From the NCBI GenBank assembly GCA_011799875.1, contig CM022302.1, positions 106,321,473-106,385,472 on the forward strand: a DNA stretch of 64,000 nt, in the 5' to 3' direction. Below, in pieces: positions 1 through 10,929 of this stretch; position 1 is the stretch's first letter, and every line of letters starts with the position of its first letter. The notes under the pieces are model-generated. The model was not told the DNA's origin. It searched no databases and was given only the letters and a program-made list of their open reading frames with translations. Source of the stretch: Thinopyrum elongatum. Taxonomy: Eukaryota; Streptophyta; Magnoliopsida; Poales; Poaceae. A program made the translations under genes and the position numbers.

Positions 1-1741
1 CCGATAAGTGAATCGATTCTGCACTCTGATGAAATAACTCTAAGTAATTTTCCATGCTTACGAGTTTAATAATCCTTCAAGTCATTCCTAGCTTGATCGG
101 CTATATCATTATCGTGCTAAATTTTAACTATGCTACCTGGTCCTTCTTCCCGGAGCACAATTTTTGATGATGAGCTAAGCTCACGTCGATCTTCCTCGTC
201 ATATCATTTCGCCTTGAACAACAAGCTTGATTTCGAGTTTGTGTCATACACGTGGTTCCAATAACCTTTCGCTTCATCATTACTTTGACTTGATGTCATC
301 GCCGATCGATTACATCTTCATGAAATCTCTCGACAAATGTGTCATGATCATCATCAACATTCTGAGCTCTTCCAGGATATCAATCGAATTCATGATGAGA
401 AATACCATCCTTGCCCCTCGATGATTTGTGTTATCATCGACAACATTCTTGTTCCCCCCCAACACAAACTTGTTCATATAAATTTTGGAGATACATCCTT
501 TTTGACATGTCGATGGGTTGCTGCTGAACCCATCGGCCACCTTCTCATCTTTTCGTTGATAAAATTGCATGAGATGTTCTAAAAATTCCCGATGGATCCT
601 TTGTGTTCCCAAGGTCTGACCTTTGCCTGATGACCATGTCAATGCTATCCCGAAGCATGACTGTGGTACTCCGAACATCATTAAGAACATTGGAGGTGCA
701 ATGCTAGATGTTTCTTGTCCACTTATCCAAACACTGTTGTATGGGTAACGTCATGAATTTCCTCTCCCCTTTACCTAAATGGTAATCTACTTACTATCCT
801 GTCATGGATATCACCATCTGCTTGTCCTTGGAAGGATATACTCTTGATATTTGTGTTTAAACACATTTTTCCTTTCCATTGTTTTGTTTAACCTTTATCG
901 TAATCTAACTTATCTGAGCAGAGGTAATTCCCTGCTTAGGTAAACACCTCGGTGTACAACTCTATCAGTAAGACCCTGTTACTATGGTTGATGACATTCC
1001 GGTAACCACCGATGGACGAGAACTTTGCCTATTGGTCCGCCTCATCTAAACAAGCAGGAAAATGGTTCTCTTCGTTCCTCGCCCTTGGTACCAACGTTGT
1101 TGCCAACATACCTGATAGGCTATCCTTTGACATGCCTTGCCATCATATCCGTGCAAGATGTCACCACTCTTCCTACTCTTAACACACATGGTGGGACCAT
1201 AACCCACAGTTCCATAGGATCGAAACCTGACTCTCCTGTACAACCTTGATTCCGAAATATTCTTTGCACTTGGCTTAGTATGTAATTCACAAGCAAACTT
1301 CCTCACCATGTTTCATTCCGGTATCAGAGGCAACATTATTCTTCATTTGCTCTAAACCCCTTCATCACCTGTTTAGGCATCAGCTGGATGCCTACCTGGT
1401 TGAAACTTGTTGAACCTCCTTATAGCACTCTCGATAGGTTTCCTGGTGCTTCTAAAATCTCCTTCCTTGAGATAATTACCGGATGCCAATCCTTTCAGAC
1501 ATCCGTCCTTATAGTTTTTTCCCTTATACCCTATTCGTAAGTACGGTGGAGTTTCTGAAGAAAGGTTGACGACTTCATCATGATGCCCTGATGCAGAGAA
1601 TTGAAAACATCAACGTTATGGATCAACCTCTTCTATGAGAGCAGCAAGGAAAGAAGATTCGTTAGAATTTCGTAACCAATTCTTTTCCCCTTACTCCACC
1701 CCTTAAATCTCGGGACGAGATTTCTGGTAGTGGAGGAGATT
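1..1741 (+). mobile_element. Decayed 3' internal region of a Gypsy LTR retrotransposon
   Basis: This stretch lies directly upstream of the long LTR that starts at 1742 and runs into it with no other boundary. Just before the LTR is a purine-rich tract (about 1725-1741), as expected of a polypurine tract, preceded by the motif ATCTCGGGACGAGATTT that commonly precedes the 3' LTR in plant Gypsy elements. No long frame survives on either strand. A short decayed segment near 1640-1690 could be the end of a polyprotein, but it contains stops and I do not rely on it. The remainder is read as the noncoding or decayed interval between pol and the 3' LTR. The 5' part of the element lies outside the window. 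No host gene is seen here. Confidence 0.5.
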
Positions 1742-2189
1742 TGTAACACCCCCAGTGTCATGCTACAGTAACCCTTTGTGTTTAAGCTAATCATTTTTCC
1801 AAACAGTGCTTAATCACCTTTGTTCAATATCTCATTTGAAATTCCATCTGAATTCTAATTCAAATTATAAGCGAATTAAAGAAATTCTCAAACATGGGAA
1901 CAAAAATGCTCTAAGTGTTGCAAATATTCCATATCTAATTATGGTGGTGAACCAACATTTTTGTCAAGTGTTTAAATGCACTAAACTATTTAAATCAGTG
2001 GCTAAAACAATAGATTAAATGCCTTTTTAAATTATAAAAGTTGCAAACTATTTCAAAAGCCTCACAATCTTTTGTGGTAGTGCCAACTATTGCAATGTAA
2101 TTATGTGGCCAAGTCCCACATTTTACATAATCCTTTTGGCAGCTCAAATATTGCAAAGCATTTTGTGTAAAAGAATAGAGCAAAAGAAA

Positions 2190-3260
2190 TAAAAAGAAAG
2201 GGAAAAGGCCCCCCTGCCCCTGGGCCTAAGGCCACACGAACAGGCCCACCTGGCCCGGCCCACCTGCCTCCCGCATCGTGTCCCTCCTCTCTCCTCCACC
2301 TATCAAGCCCGACCGAGCCGGTTCGCCGTCGCCACCGCACCCACTCGCCGTCCCGCGTCGCTACAGTCGCCGCGGAGACGATAAGAACGCCAGCGCCGAC
2401 GCCCTGGACCGCCCCCAGATATTTCCCCCTCCTCTCGCGCTGCTGTCTCCTTGCCCGTCATGGTCGCCACGGCCGTCGTCGTCGCCTCGCCGCCCGCGTA
2501 GCCACAAGGCTCCCCGCGCCTCGCCAGCTCGTCCACGAGCTCCGCTGCGACCTCCCAAACCCCGAGCTCGAGCGCTATGCCACCGCAGCCTCGGGATCGA
2601 GCCCGTCTTCATCCACAGTCGCCGGCGCTTCTCCGACGAACGCCGCCGCCCTACTGCTCCTAAGCCACCGCCGGGCCTCCGTGTGCCTTCCCGGTGAGCT
2701 AGCCCCGCCATGGCCAAAGCTCACCGCCGCCCGCCCGTCGCCGTCTTGGCTAGGGCCATTTTCACGCATGCCCGAGCCTCGCAGCGACCTCCTGGCGCTC
2801 CTAGGACTCGAATGCGCGCAAGCACGCGCCTCCTCTTGCCCCGCAGCGTCGCCCCCTACCTTGCCGGATTCTGACCGCCGCCCTCACCGCTCGCCGCCGT
2901 CGCTACGGGCCTCCTCCGGCCTCACCGCCACCATAGGAGGGCGCAGCTCGCTCCGCTCGTTCGGGCGAGCCCAGCCACGCCCAGAGCCGACGCCCGTAGC
3001 CCCACCTTGTCGACCACCCGAACGCCGCCGCCCTCCGTGCTCGTCATCGCTGATGATTCCGGCCGAGTCCGGCCATGCCAGCACCACCATTCGACGCGCG
3101 GCGGAGTGCCCGTTCGAAAGCACCTGACCGCGCGCAAAACGAGCCCCCTGTACGCGTTTTCCGATGCTCACCGATGTGCTCCGCCGCGGTAGAGGCTCGT
3201 CGGAGCTGTTCCGGCGCCGCCCGCCGACGTAGCGCCTTCGCCGGTATCACCTAGTACTGC
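2190..3260. other. GC-rich, CpG-rich section inside the Gypsy LTR
   Basis: Base composition changes sharply from AT-rich (1742-2180) to strongly GC-rich with many CG dinucleotides, then back to AT-rich after 3260. Long Pro/Ala/Arg-rich frames occur on both strands here, as expected from GC-rich DNA with few stop codons; none shows a recognisable domain. The reversed copy has a matching GC-rich block at about 60060-60950, but I could not align the predicted proteins. A promoter or leader section of the LTR is a more economical reading than a coding region. Confidence 0.5.
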
Positions 3261-3350
3261 GTTAGGTCACCCCTAGCTTAGTGTATTGCCATGTTATGCT
3301 TTGTGATGCTTTGTTTGCTTTATATTTATTGTTTCTTCCCCCTCTTCTCT

Positions 3351-3521
3351 CCGGTAGACCCCGAGACCGCTGCTGGTGCCACTGTGATCGACTACGTCGA
3401 CGACGACACTTCTTCCTTTTCAGCAGAGCTTCCAGTCAAGCAAACCCCCCTTGATCATTCCGATATCGCCCATTCCTTTCCCTCTTATGCTTGCATTGGA
3501 ACTGCTACTGCTTTTGTATGA
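3351..3521 (+). other. Coding-like segment in the LTR, shared with the solo LTR at 59.4 kb
   Basis: Read in frame, this gives VDPETA, then an acidic stretch with DYVDDD, then SFSAELPVK, and ends at TGA (3519-3521). The solo LTR encodes VDSETA, DYSVDD and SFSAELPGK in the same order (59375-59474, minus strand). The amino-acid match sits in otherwise diverged DNA. In the solo LTR the frame is broken just after the shared part by a C-run length difference. It could be an exon of an LTR-borne gene or an old captured exon. No known family is recognised, and splice sites are only suggestive. Confidence 0.3.
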
Positions 3522-3745
3522 TCCTATTCTGATGCATAGCCTGTTTTTGTTACCTGCTTTCATACCTTACCTGTTTATCCTAAACTGCTTAGTATAGGTT
3601 GGTTAGTGATCCATCAGAGACCCCTCACCTTGTCCCAGTTGCCCCCGCTTGATGACCGATGACTCGATCAACGTGATCGACGTCCAGACCCAAACACCGC
3701 ACATCACCCCCTTAGTTGTACGACTATGCAGAGTTACTATCGAGT

Positions 3746-3949
3746 GCCGAGGGTGATACCTCGTCAGCACTTCTAATGTTAACCCTGTAGTGTAGCTACT
3801 CGGTCGTGGTCATCGAGGGTGATTCCTCCTTCACCACTCCCGATAACGACTCTGTCGTGCAACCCTTCAAGTGTCGACCATCGAGGGTGATTCCTCCAAG
3901 TCCACCTTGACGGTTACATCGAGTGGGAATCCATCGAGGGTGATTCCCC
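3746..3949. repeat. Dispersed short direct repeats (CGAGGGTGAT motif) in the LTR
   Basis: The motif CGAGGGTGATTCCTC, with small changes, occurs four times (about 3750, 3813, 3880 and 3933), spaced roughly 50 to 70 bases apart. The units between the motifs are only loosely alike. This is probably a decayed minisatellite inside the LTR. Confidence 0.6.
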
Positions 3950-4009
3950 GGGTTTCCTCCTTGCTGTTTTGGACACACGGTTACATTTGACTTTACCACA
4001 GAACCATGA

Positions 4010-4125
4010 CTGAAGTCGGGTCGGCCCGAGGGGTGCCCGCGAGAGAAATGTGAAGTCGGGTTGACCGTGAGAGTGCCCGCAAGTTGATGTGTAGTCGGGT
4101 TGATCTGGAGGATACCCGCGAGTTT
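4010..4125. repeat. Three 40-bp tandem repeats in the LTR
   Basis: Three consecutive units of about 40 bases each begin with AGTCGGGT and end with a CCCGC(G/A)AG segment (starts near 4012, 4052 and 4092). They are not obvious in the other LTR copy at the corresponding place, so they may be specific to this copy or subfamily. Confidence 0.6.
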
Positions 4126-4960
4126 TCCACGCGGCGCGGCCGGGCATTCTTAGCCCTTGCCGCAAGTCCGTGAGGCAGGGCGACGGGACCACATATCGTG
4201 GATCATTGATCGTTACCGCGCGCTCCCAAGACACTAACGATTTGGATATGTGATCTGAGTAGGCCTCTGGCCTTTTTCGCACTGACCACCACGCAGGAAT
4301 AAGTATGGGCACTCGGCGTCGTATGTATCAGCCGAAAGCTCTTCGAACGTCAGCGACTGAGCGGCGCGTGCCGGGTTGGACTGGAACGCCTGCACTTGTA
4401 TAAGGGGGCTAGATCTGCTCACCGGCCGCGTACGCAACGTGCAGGAGTGCAAAGGGTGATAGGCCCAAGACCCCTGCGCGCTTAGGATGTAGACCAGCGT
4501 GCTGGCCTCTCTGTTGAGCCTAGGTAGGACTGCGGTGTATTGATCGGCCGAGGCCGGTCATGACCTGATGGTGTGTCCGGCCGGAGTTGATCGAGCATGT
4601 TGGGTAAGTTTGTGCACCCCTGCAGGGAAGATTGATCTATTCGAATAGCCGTGTCCACGGTAACGGACGCTCGGAATTGTATCCCGATCGATACAACTAG
4701 AACTGGATGCTGAGGCATGAAATGGAAATGATGGCTCCGGGATTGCTTTCTCTTCTGATGCTGCAAGATGCTTGAAGATGCTAGTCTTCGATAGGCTAGG
4801 CTTTCCCCTTCTCTTCTGGCATTCTGCAGTTCAGTCCACAGATACTACCCATTTCATTGATACCGATGCATATGTAGTGTAGATCCTTGCTTGCGAGTAC
4901 TTTGGGTGAGTACTCACGGTTGCTTTGCTCCCTCTTTTCCCCCTTTTCCATTCTTCTCGA

Positions 4961-5071
4961 ATGCCGCAACCAGATGGTGGAGCCCAGGAGCCAGGCGCCA
5001 CCTTCGACGACGACTACTACTACACTGAGGGTGCCTACTACTACGTGGAGGCCGCCGACAATCAGGAGTAG
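4961..5071 (+). CDS. Conserved acidic Tyr-rich mini-ORF near the LTR 3' end
   Basis: A 36-codon frame starts at ATG 4961 and stops at TAG 5069-5071. It begins MPQPDGGAQEP and contains TFDDDYYYTEG, YYYVEAAD and a terminal NQE. The reversed solo LTR keeps the same frame (57988 to about 58100), with EP.ATFDDSYYTEGVYYYV.AAD and a TAG stop at the equivalent place. Length differences between copies are whole codons (fewer D/Y codons, one or two extra D codons), and at least one difference is silent (ACT/ACC). The solo copy has lost the ATG. The alternative +1 frame is also open, so coding is not proven. No known domain is recognised; it could be the last exon of a spliced LTR transcript. Confidence 0.35.
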   Translation: MPQPDGGAQEPGATFDDDYYYTEGAYYYVEAADNQE

Positions 5072-5476
5072 TTAGGAGGCTCCCAGGCAGGAGGCCTTGC
5101 CTTTTCGATCGTTGTTACTTTTGTGCTAGCCTTCTTAAGGCAAACTTGTTTAACTTATGTCTGTACTAAGATATTATTGCTTCCGCTGACTCGTTTGTAT
5201 TCGAGCTTATGTATTCGAGCCCTCGAGGCCCCTGGCTTGTACTATAAAGCTTGTATTATTTTATTTGTGTTTAGAGTTGTGTTGTGATATCTTCCCGTGA
5301 GTCCCTGATCTTGATCGTACACATTTGCGTGTATGATTAGTGTACGATTGAATCAGGGGCGTCACAGCCAGGTCCTGAGCCAGAGTACCCTATGGGCGTC
5401 TACCATGGCAACAAACCCAACGCATTGGGCCATGTCGTTGAGCAGGTGACTCAAAGACCCCATCAGAACCTCTAGG

Positions 5477-6197
5477 CTAAAGCACGAACGTTGACAGAAA
5501 CGGCTGCCATTTCATGGAGTCCCTCCTGACATCCTTCTTTGCCTTGGCGGCTGCCTTTTGAGCAGCAGCAGCTACATCATTGGGCTGGCCAGCACATATG
5601 ATGTAGGCACAAATGATGGAACCATACCAGACACCTCAAAAATATCTGAATCAGGAGGCATCCGCTCCTCGATGGGAAGTTGGGAGTCCTTGACATAGGA
5701 CACCGCGAACTGGCTCTAGGACACGACAAAGGCCTGACTAAATTCTTGCATGCTCATGTACTACAAATGTAAGCATCAAGAAGAGTGGAGCACACTACAC
5801 ATCGAGCACACTACAAGCACTAAACATGGACATTATGAACGAGCACTACATATAAACAGCGTGAATGAACACTACACATGTACAGACGGATCACAGTTCA
5901 ACACATCAGCTCAAATCATACCAAGGAGTTCAACAACCTAGCACGCATACTTGCATACTAACGTACTACACATCAGGCATGCTACCAATCCATCACCACT
6001 AGTTGTGAATCTTGCCAACATGGAAACAACTCCTAGCATGCTACAAATCCATCACCACTAGCTACCAGAACATCACATTCTCACAGATCAGCAGTGTACA
6101 ATGCTACTATATGGTCACAGATCTAACCCTACCACATGCTCACAGATCTAGCTAGAACGAGTATAGAGAAAGGGGTGATTGAACTCACCGACGCCAT
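5477..6197 (-). pseudogene. Broken host-like gene: TATA box, ATG exon, splice sites, then decayed exon 2
   Basis: On the minus strand a TATATAG box (6381-6387) is followed about 190 bases later by ATGGCGTCG (6197-6189) and a splice donor GTGAGT. An AT-rich intron runs to an acceptor TTGTAG at 5766-5761. Exon 2 continues in frame (MSMQEFSQAFVVS), hits a TAG, then reads on as QLPIEERMPPDSDIFEVSGM before a second stop. A shifted frame then gives AAAAQKAAAKAKKDVRRDSMKWQPFLSTFVL-like sequence, written here only in outline, ending at 5477. The Lys-rich stretch followed by MKW.PFLS.FVL is reminiscent of plant Myb/SANT-like proteins linked to Harbinger transposons; this is a weak inference. At least one nonsense and one frameshift lesion mark it as dead. 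The Gypsy LTR ends 110 bases beyond. Confidence 0.4.
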
Positions 6198-6380
6198 CGG
6201 TGCAACTCGAAGGAAGCGCGGAACAGGTCAGAGAAGAGGAGGACTCGAATCGCCGCCGCCGTCAACCGATGGCTGGAGAAGGAGCGTCGTTTACCTGGTC
6301 GTCGGTGTTGATCCGCGCGGGAGGGAAAGCTTGAAAGGAGGGAATGGTGATGGGAGTTTAGGCGGTGAGGTGAGGCCGGC

Positions 6381-6387
6381 TATATAG
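6381..6387 (-). promoter_or_regulatory. TATA box of the broken minus-strand gene
   Basis: TATATAG sits in a GC-rich context upstream (in minus-strand sense) of the ATG at 6197, with pyrimidine-rich leader sequence between. This is a typical grass core promoter layout. Confidence 0.45.
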
Positions 6388-6390
6388 AGC

Positions 6391-7050
6391 TCGCGCCATC
6401 TCCGCGGACGTAAGAGGTCAGTGTTGTGTTCCCTTCCCCAGCATCGCTCGAGTTTGACTCGCTCAAAACGGCCGATTTGGTTGTTCCTAGCAGGCCTGGC
6501 TGAGGAATGCTTTAACTTCTGTACGGACCGAGAACCTAATGCAGGCCAGGCAACCAAACATACTGAAATCTTCCCGCGCGGGCTGGTTAAGGTTGATGCG
6601 AGCTACCTAGCAGCGGCGAATTTTTGTTTCTTTTATAGGGGAATTTTTGTTTCTTTAGCGCGTGATGCCTTTTATGCCAGTTATAATCGTGACGCCTTTT
6701 TATGCCCTCACATTTTAGTCCTACATTTTGTATTTCAAAATATATTTACAATGGAAAAAAAATTCCTAAGAGCTTGTGCAATGGAACAACTTTTCTCTAA
6801 TCGTTGTGTATTTTTTTCTGCAGGATTTGTTTTATAATTTGTTTCTGCAAAAATGGCAATGGAAAAGCAAATAAAATGTTTCTACACAAAAAAAAAACTG
6901 GCTGGATAAAGAGATTATGACAATCCATCGCAATGCCAAACACAACCTTTTTAAGATACGCCGACAAGATAATGACACAAGAGAAGAATGCTTTCTCCAG
7001 TTCTCTTCGCCAATGCGACAAATGCATAATAATTTCGAAGTTACTCAGCA
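6391..7050. other. Intergenic stretch with one inverted-repeat patch
   Basis: No gene is seen. At 6468-6560 the sequence opens with CCGATTTGGTTG and AGCAGGCCTGGC and closes with GCCAGGCAACCAAAC, an imperfect inverted pair typical of short TTTGGTT-ended DNA elements or gene-flank palindromes. No target duplication could be read. From 6610 on the sequence is AT-rich with no recognisable content. Confidence 0.4.
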
Positions 7051-7347
7051 CTGGATGTAAAACAGAACGGCATTATCTACCATCATACTAGAAAAAAATC
7101 TACAGTTGGCATGAAAACCATGCGAAATATACATAACCATTCACTAGATGTGTATTACTGCAGTCACACACAGATCCAACTGGTCAGCCTCCTTCTCAAA
7201 GCAATATCATAGTGTTTGGAGCACAATGGCCAATTATTTTGATAGGCACAGTTTTGATGCCAGAAATATCGTTTGGACTGGGCATAACACATGCCCAGAG
7301 TCCGTTCCTGTCACCAACCGGATGATCAAATTTCGGTTTTCCTAGCT
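7051..7347 (-). other. Probable 3' untranslated region of PDX2
   Basis: This lies directly downstream of the PDX2 stop codon on the minus strand. It is moderately AT-rich, with AATAA-like motifs around 7225-7240 that could direct polyadenylation. The true 3' end cannot be read from the sequence alone. Confidence 0.35.
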
Positions 7348-9522
7348 CTACTCGAAAATGGGTAGATCAGGAGCCTTATTCTCCGACCCAACATCTGCAT
7401 CGTTTGAGGATGCAGATAGCGATAGCGCGGCCAAGGCCTTTGCTTGAGATTCTTTGTCCATGTCCAAGAAGAGGCGATGCCTGGCGAGGAGCAGAGCGCA
7501 AGCAATGTGTCTTCAGTGTTAAAAGCTTGGCCACTGAGTGGTGAAGTAAATAACATAAAGTCACATGGACGTAGAACGCTTACCATCTAGAGTCTGATGT
7601 TAGCTCTGGGTGAAATGCGGTGGCAAGGATGTTCCCTTGCCGAACTGCAACAATCACCCGATCTTTGGAGTACACTTGGTCCTGCAAGATTTGATTTACA
7701 CATCAGTTCCTGTGCTCATTTGATTAGACCGATAAATCTTATTGAGTCCATCTACATTGCCACATTGGACCCTACAACTCTAATCTTTTCAAATATGAGC
7801 AGAATATGATAACTGGCAGCAGAAGATGGATATTATGATCAAACTCAAGAGAGCAAAAAAAAAAGAAAAAGAAAAAAGCAAACCTCCAAACCCTCGCCAG
7901 ATGTTATTGTAATGCTGGGTCTGCCAGCAGGAACAGGGCAATCAGCTAATACTTCAACATCCTGGCCTACTTCTAGGATAGCAGGTGCTCGTATAAATAC
8001 GCCACGGCATGTATGACTCCCTCCTTCCTTCTCTGCAAGCATTGGCACTGAAAGTTCTGTTTCGAAGCTTTGAAGCTGCAAGAGAAATGTAGTCTGCAAT
8101 CAGACATGGTGTTCACATTCTTCCCCATTTATCTGATGAACTTTCGAAGATCAAATGATATCACCAACTAAGTTAGCCATCAAATAAACAACGTGGACCT
8201 CAAATTTACCTGGCTACCAAAAAAGTTACGGTGGACAGTACAATCTAGTCCACCAACAAGCTCCTGGCCTCCTGTTTTCTGTCCTGCAAGTTATATTGCT
8301 TATCAGTCATGATGTCCCATCAATTAATCTCACAGAGAGAAAGTCTTAAGAAGTTACTGGTAGGTGGTCCAGAATTCCACATACCTACTGCCTTGTCTGC
8401 AAGGAAGATGAGCCCAGCACAGGTTCCCCATACAGGTTTTCCTGTGCCGACAAATTCTCGAAGTGCAGGAAACTGCAAAGAAGATGGGTTGAAATGTTTG
8501 AGCATTTTACAGTGTAAGTAAATAAAACAGGTAACAATTGAGTAAATCTGTCACAAGCTGTTCTGCTGAAGCTACAGGCTCCAATGTCATGACCATGTAG
8601 AGGAAATGTCGAAAATTACTGCCATTTCGAATGACTGCCATTTTCCACAATTCTCTATTCGACAGCCAGCACTACTACACATAGACAACTAACTGAATTT
8701 TATTTCGATGCAGTTCTCTTTTCCTTTTGATCAATGCAATGAAGCACTAAAACAACCTCTCTTTGGTTTTCCTTACAAACAGTGGTAAAATGTACTCCCT
8801 CCGTAAAGAAATATAAGAGCGTTTAGATCACTAAACTAGTGATCTAAACGCTCTTATATTTGTTTACAGAGGAAGTACATCAATAAGGATAAGACAGTGT
8901 TTCTCAAATCTGATCAAAAGCAAGTTGTTTGATCAAATTTCAGTGATGAATATACTAATTGGGCAGGCAATTACTAGTGCAGTGTGCTAACCCAGTTGAT
9001 TCATTTTCTGATGTGCAACCAATTACTAGTGCGGTGTACTACCCACCTGAGTCATTTTCGGCCACGGCAAAATTTAACAAAGAAAGAACCTCATCATTTG
9101 GATCCAATTTCCCATCTCCAGTGAACCATCAACAGTATATGCATGGATTCAGAGATATTTCGCAGAGCCTCCATCAACACATACACATACACATACTACA
9201 CATAGACGGCGATGATGAAGCATGTGAGAAACGAGGAGCGTACGAGGTTGTGGAAGTTGGCGAGCTTGGCCATGGTGGTGCTCTCGCCGCCGGGGATGAT
9301 GAGCGAGTCGATGCCAAGCAGCTGCTCAGCCTTCCGCACCTCCACCCCCTTGGCCCCGATCCTCCTCAGCGCTGCACCCGGACCCGAAATCAGTAACACG
9401 ACACGACACGCGCGCAAGCAAGGCGGGGAGGAAAGAAGGAGGAGGAGGAGGAACGCGCGCGCACCGGCCATGTGCTCGTTGTAGGAGCCCTGCAGCGCGA
9501 GGACGCCGACCACCGCCGCCAT
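7348..9522 (-). CDS. PDX2: PDX2, glutamine amidotransferase subunit of pyridoxal 5'-phosphate synthase (seven exons)
   Basis: PDX2 is a cytosolic class I glutaminase that releases ammonia from glutamine and passes it to PDX1, which builds pyridoxal 5'-phosphate (vitamin B6). Coding exons on the minus strand are 9522-9465, 9371-9244, 8472-8385, 8283-8210, 8075-7884, 7681-7584 and 7480-7348. All introns have GT...AG ends and the phases join without a break, giving 256 codons plus TAG. Arabidopsis PDX2 is about 255 residues. Exon 1 gives [19 protein letters not shown]; exon 2 carries the LIIPGGEST glutaminase motif; exon 3 carries [11 protein letters not shown] with the nucleophile Cys; exon 4 has [14 protein letters not shown]; exon 5 has RGVFIRAPA; exon 6 has AFHPELT with the catalytic His and Glu. 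The protein ends PDLPIFE, as plant homologues do. Intron 2 (771 bases) holds a Stowaway MITE. Nothing looks broken, so this is probably a working gene. A two-exon copy lies at 19.6-19.9 kb. Confidence 0.94.
8795..8875. mobile_element. Stowaway MITE in PDX2 intron 2
   Basis: This is an 81-bp near-perfect palindrome. It starts CTCCCTCCGTAAAG and ends CTTTA-like TTTACAGAGGAAG, with an AGAGCGTTTAGATCACTA arm and its complement. It is flanked by the TA duplication (8793-8794 and 8876-8877). The paralogous intron near 17945 has the empty site (AATGTGCATCAA), which confirms the ends. It belongs to the mariner-type Stowaway group common in Triticeae. Confidence 0.9.
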
Positions 9523-9830
9523 GGCCGCTACCTCTCTGTCCCTTCGCCTGCCTCGGGACGTGTGGTGCGGCTTGGGTAGGTGGGTGAAAAAGGGTCGGAG
9601 GGTGGCGGATGACGTCACGGGAGTGGGGGAGGGAGGGGAGGAAGGAGGCGCACGTCGCCGTGGGCGGCGGCCGCCACACACGGTGAGTGGGTGACGGACG
9701 GACGGACGGAGACGGCGCCACTGGGGGAGCGGGAGTCGAGCGACGGCGGCCGTCCGATCGTCGGTGAGATAGTCCTGGTCGTCTATTCTTACTGGGTTAG
9801 GGGCTGGGCTCAAGTGGCGGCTGTGAGACC
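9523..9830 (-). promoter_or_regulatory. PDX2 leader and proximal promoter
   Basis: This is the GC-rich region immediately upstream of the PDX2 ATG. It is conserved in the second copy (19859-20160) in spite of about 10% divergence. No TATA box is evident close to the ATG, which fits a housekeeping, CpG-rich promoter. A palindromic TGACGTCA site lies inside it. Confidence 0.5.
9610..9617. promoter_or_regulatory. TGACGTCA palindrome (bZIP/TGA-type site) upstream of PDX2
   Basis: A perfect TGACGTCA lies about 90 bases upstream of the PDX2 start codon. It is kept unchanged in the second copy (19950-19957), where the flanking bases differ. This octamer is a known plant bZIP binding core. A role in PDX2 expression is inference. 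Confidence 0.45.
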
Positions 9831-10523
9831 GTCAGCCCACCAGCCATAGTGGCACATACTATTTTCCATCCCTACAAAAGAAATAAATAAATTTGTTATT
9901 TTCAACCCTAGAAAAAGTTGCTATCCTACAAAAGAACCCATCAACTTGTTATCACCAACCATAGAAACATGCTGTCAGTTTGTTCCTTAGAAACGATGCA
10001 CTCCCTCTGATCCATAGATACATCCGTTTGAGCGACGAGTAATATGGATGAGAGGAATATTTCTTTTGCTTCAGTTATGGTGCATGTTGCAGGAATTAGC
10101 GTGCGGTGAACCGATCAGTTTTTTTTTTATATTTAACAGCCGATTTATACTCAGAAGATAGGGAAAAATTATGTTAACATAAAGTGTGTGTGTGTGTGGT
10201 GTAGACGATATCATGAAAAATAAAGATCTACTAGGTTCATCCTCTGACTCCGTCGAGCAACTAGCTCACATGACTTGCTTCTATCTTCTATGGCAGTTCC
10301 ATGAGAAATGAGCGGTTTGACAACCCACCCACCAAGGATGTGATCTTGGTATAACCAATTCAGATTTTAGGTTTAGGGGTTATTATAGCTTGTGCAAAAA
10401 AAAATCCCTTTTGCAGTTACACCACACGAAACAAAGGGTAGAGTCAAAACATGAAAAAAGATCAAGAGACATTGATTTTGAAAGAGTTCTTGACAACTTT
10501 TAGTTTTATTAATGATTTTGTTG
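9831..10523. other. PDX2 distal upstream region with a decayed Stowaway-like palindrome
   Basis: No gene is seen. At 10001-10057, CTCCCTCTGATCCATA and its inverted partner TATGGATGAGAGG form a short palindrome typical of a shrunken Stowaway element. The same remnant sits at the equivalent place in the second copy (20349-20409), so it predates the duplication. The rest is AT-rich and aligns with 20160-20940. Confidence 0.55.
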
Positions 10524-10846
10524 TTGTTCATATTTCTTTCTAGTTGTTTGGATCTATCACAATTTCATTGGTTGTTGGATAAAGCCATAAATCAGACCAG
10601 TTTGTCTCTCTCAGGTCATAAAAAACTAGAATTGGTGATCTTGCCGGTTTGTTAAGCTCAATGGCCAAGCCTGCCACTTTGTTCATATTTCTTTTTAGTT
10701 GTTTGGATCTATCACAATTTCATTGGTTGTCAGATAAAGCCATAAATCGGACCACTTTGTCTCTCTCCGGTCATAAAAATCTAGAATTGGCGACCCTGTC
10801 GGTTTGTTAAGCTCAATGGACAAGCCCCCCCCCCCCCCCCCCCCCC
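10524..10846. repeat. 155-bp direct tandem duplication ending in a C22 tract
   Basis: Two adjacent copies (10524-10678 and 10679 to about 10830) both start TTGTTCATATTTCTTT and end with GTTAAGCTCAATGG(C/A)CAAGCC. The second runs into 22 consecutive C residues (10825-10846). The paralogous segment at 20937-21090 has a single unit and only a short C tract, so the local duplication followed, or was later lost after, the larger duplication. Confidence 0.85.
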
Positions 10847-10929
10847 AAAAAAACGACAACCAAATTAGATGGTTTTATCCGTTTTTCATACAAACTGGAG
10901 CAATTGAACCGGTAGAAGGTGTGTATGCT

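Larger units (their letters stand above)
1742..5366 (+). mobile_element. 3.6-kb Gypsy LTR (3' LTR of the element entering from the left)
   Basis: The LTR begins TGTAACACCC and ends GGGGCGTCACA, so it has the TG...CA ends of an LTR. The same family reappears in reverse orientation at 57691-61399, where both ends and a target duplication are visible. The match covers the first 30 or so bases (with GCTACAGTAA), the last 60 bases and several internal blocks. At 3.6 kb it is unusually long for an LTR. Inside are a GC-rich promoter-like section (2190-3260), two short repeat arrays, and short coding-like segments shared with the other copy. Only this LTR lies in the window, so no LTR-LTR age can be given. 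The family name is not assigned; Gypsy is inferred from the flanking motif and LTR form. Confidence 0.72.

Noticed and set aside
1025..1249. 74-codon frame upstream of the Gypsy LTR
   Set aside because: No domain and no similarity to Gypsy proteins that I can recognise; a frame on the other strand is equally long.
2278..3127. Pro/Arg-rich frames of 118-148 codons on both strands
   Set aside because: Frames appear on both strands in GC-rich DNA, have no domain, and do not align with the matching block of the solo LTR.
6468..6560. MITE with TTTGGTTG ends
   Set aside because: Inverted ends are imperfect and no target duplication is visible; left as an inverted-repeat patch.
9196..9813. 205-codon frame covering PDX2 exons 1-2 and the leader
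   Set aside because: It reads through intron 1 and the promoter; the spliced model with consistent phases explains the homology.
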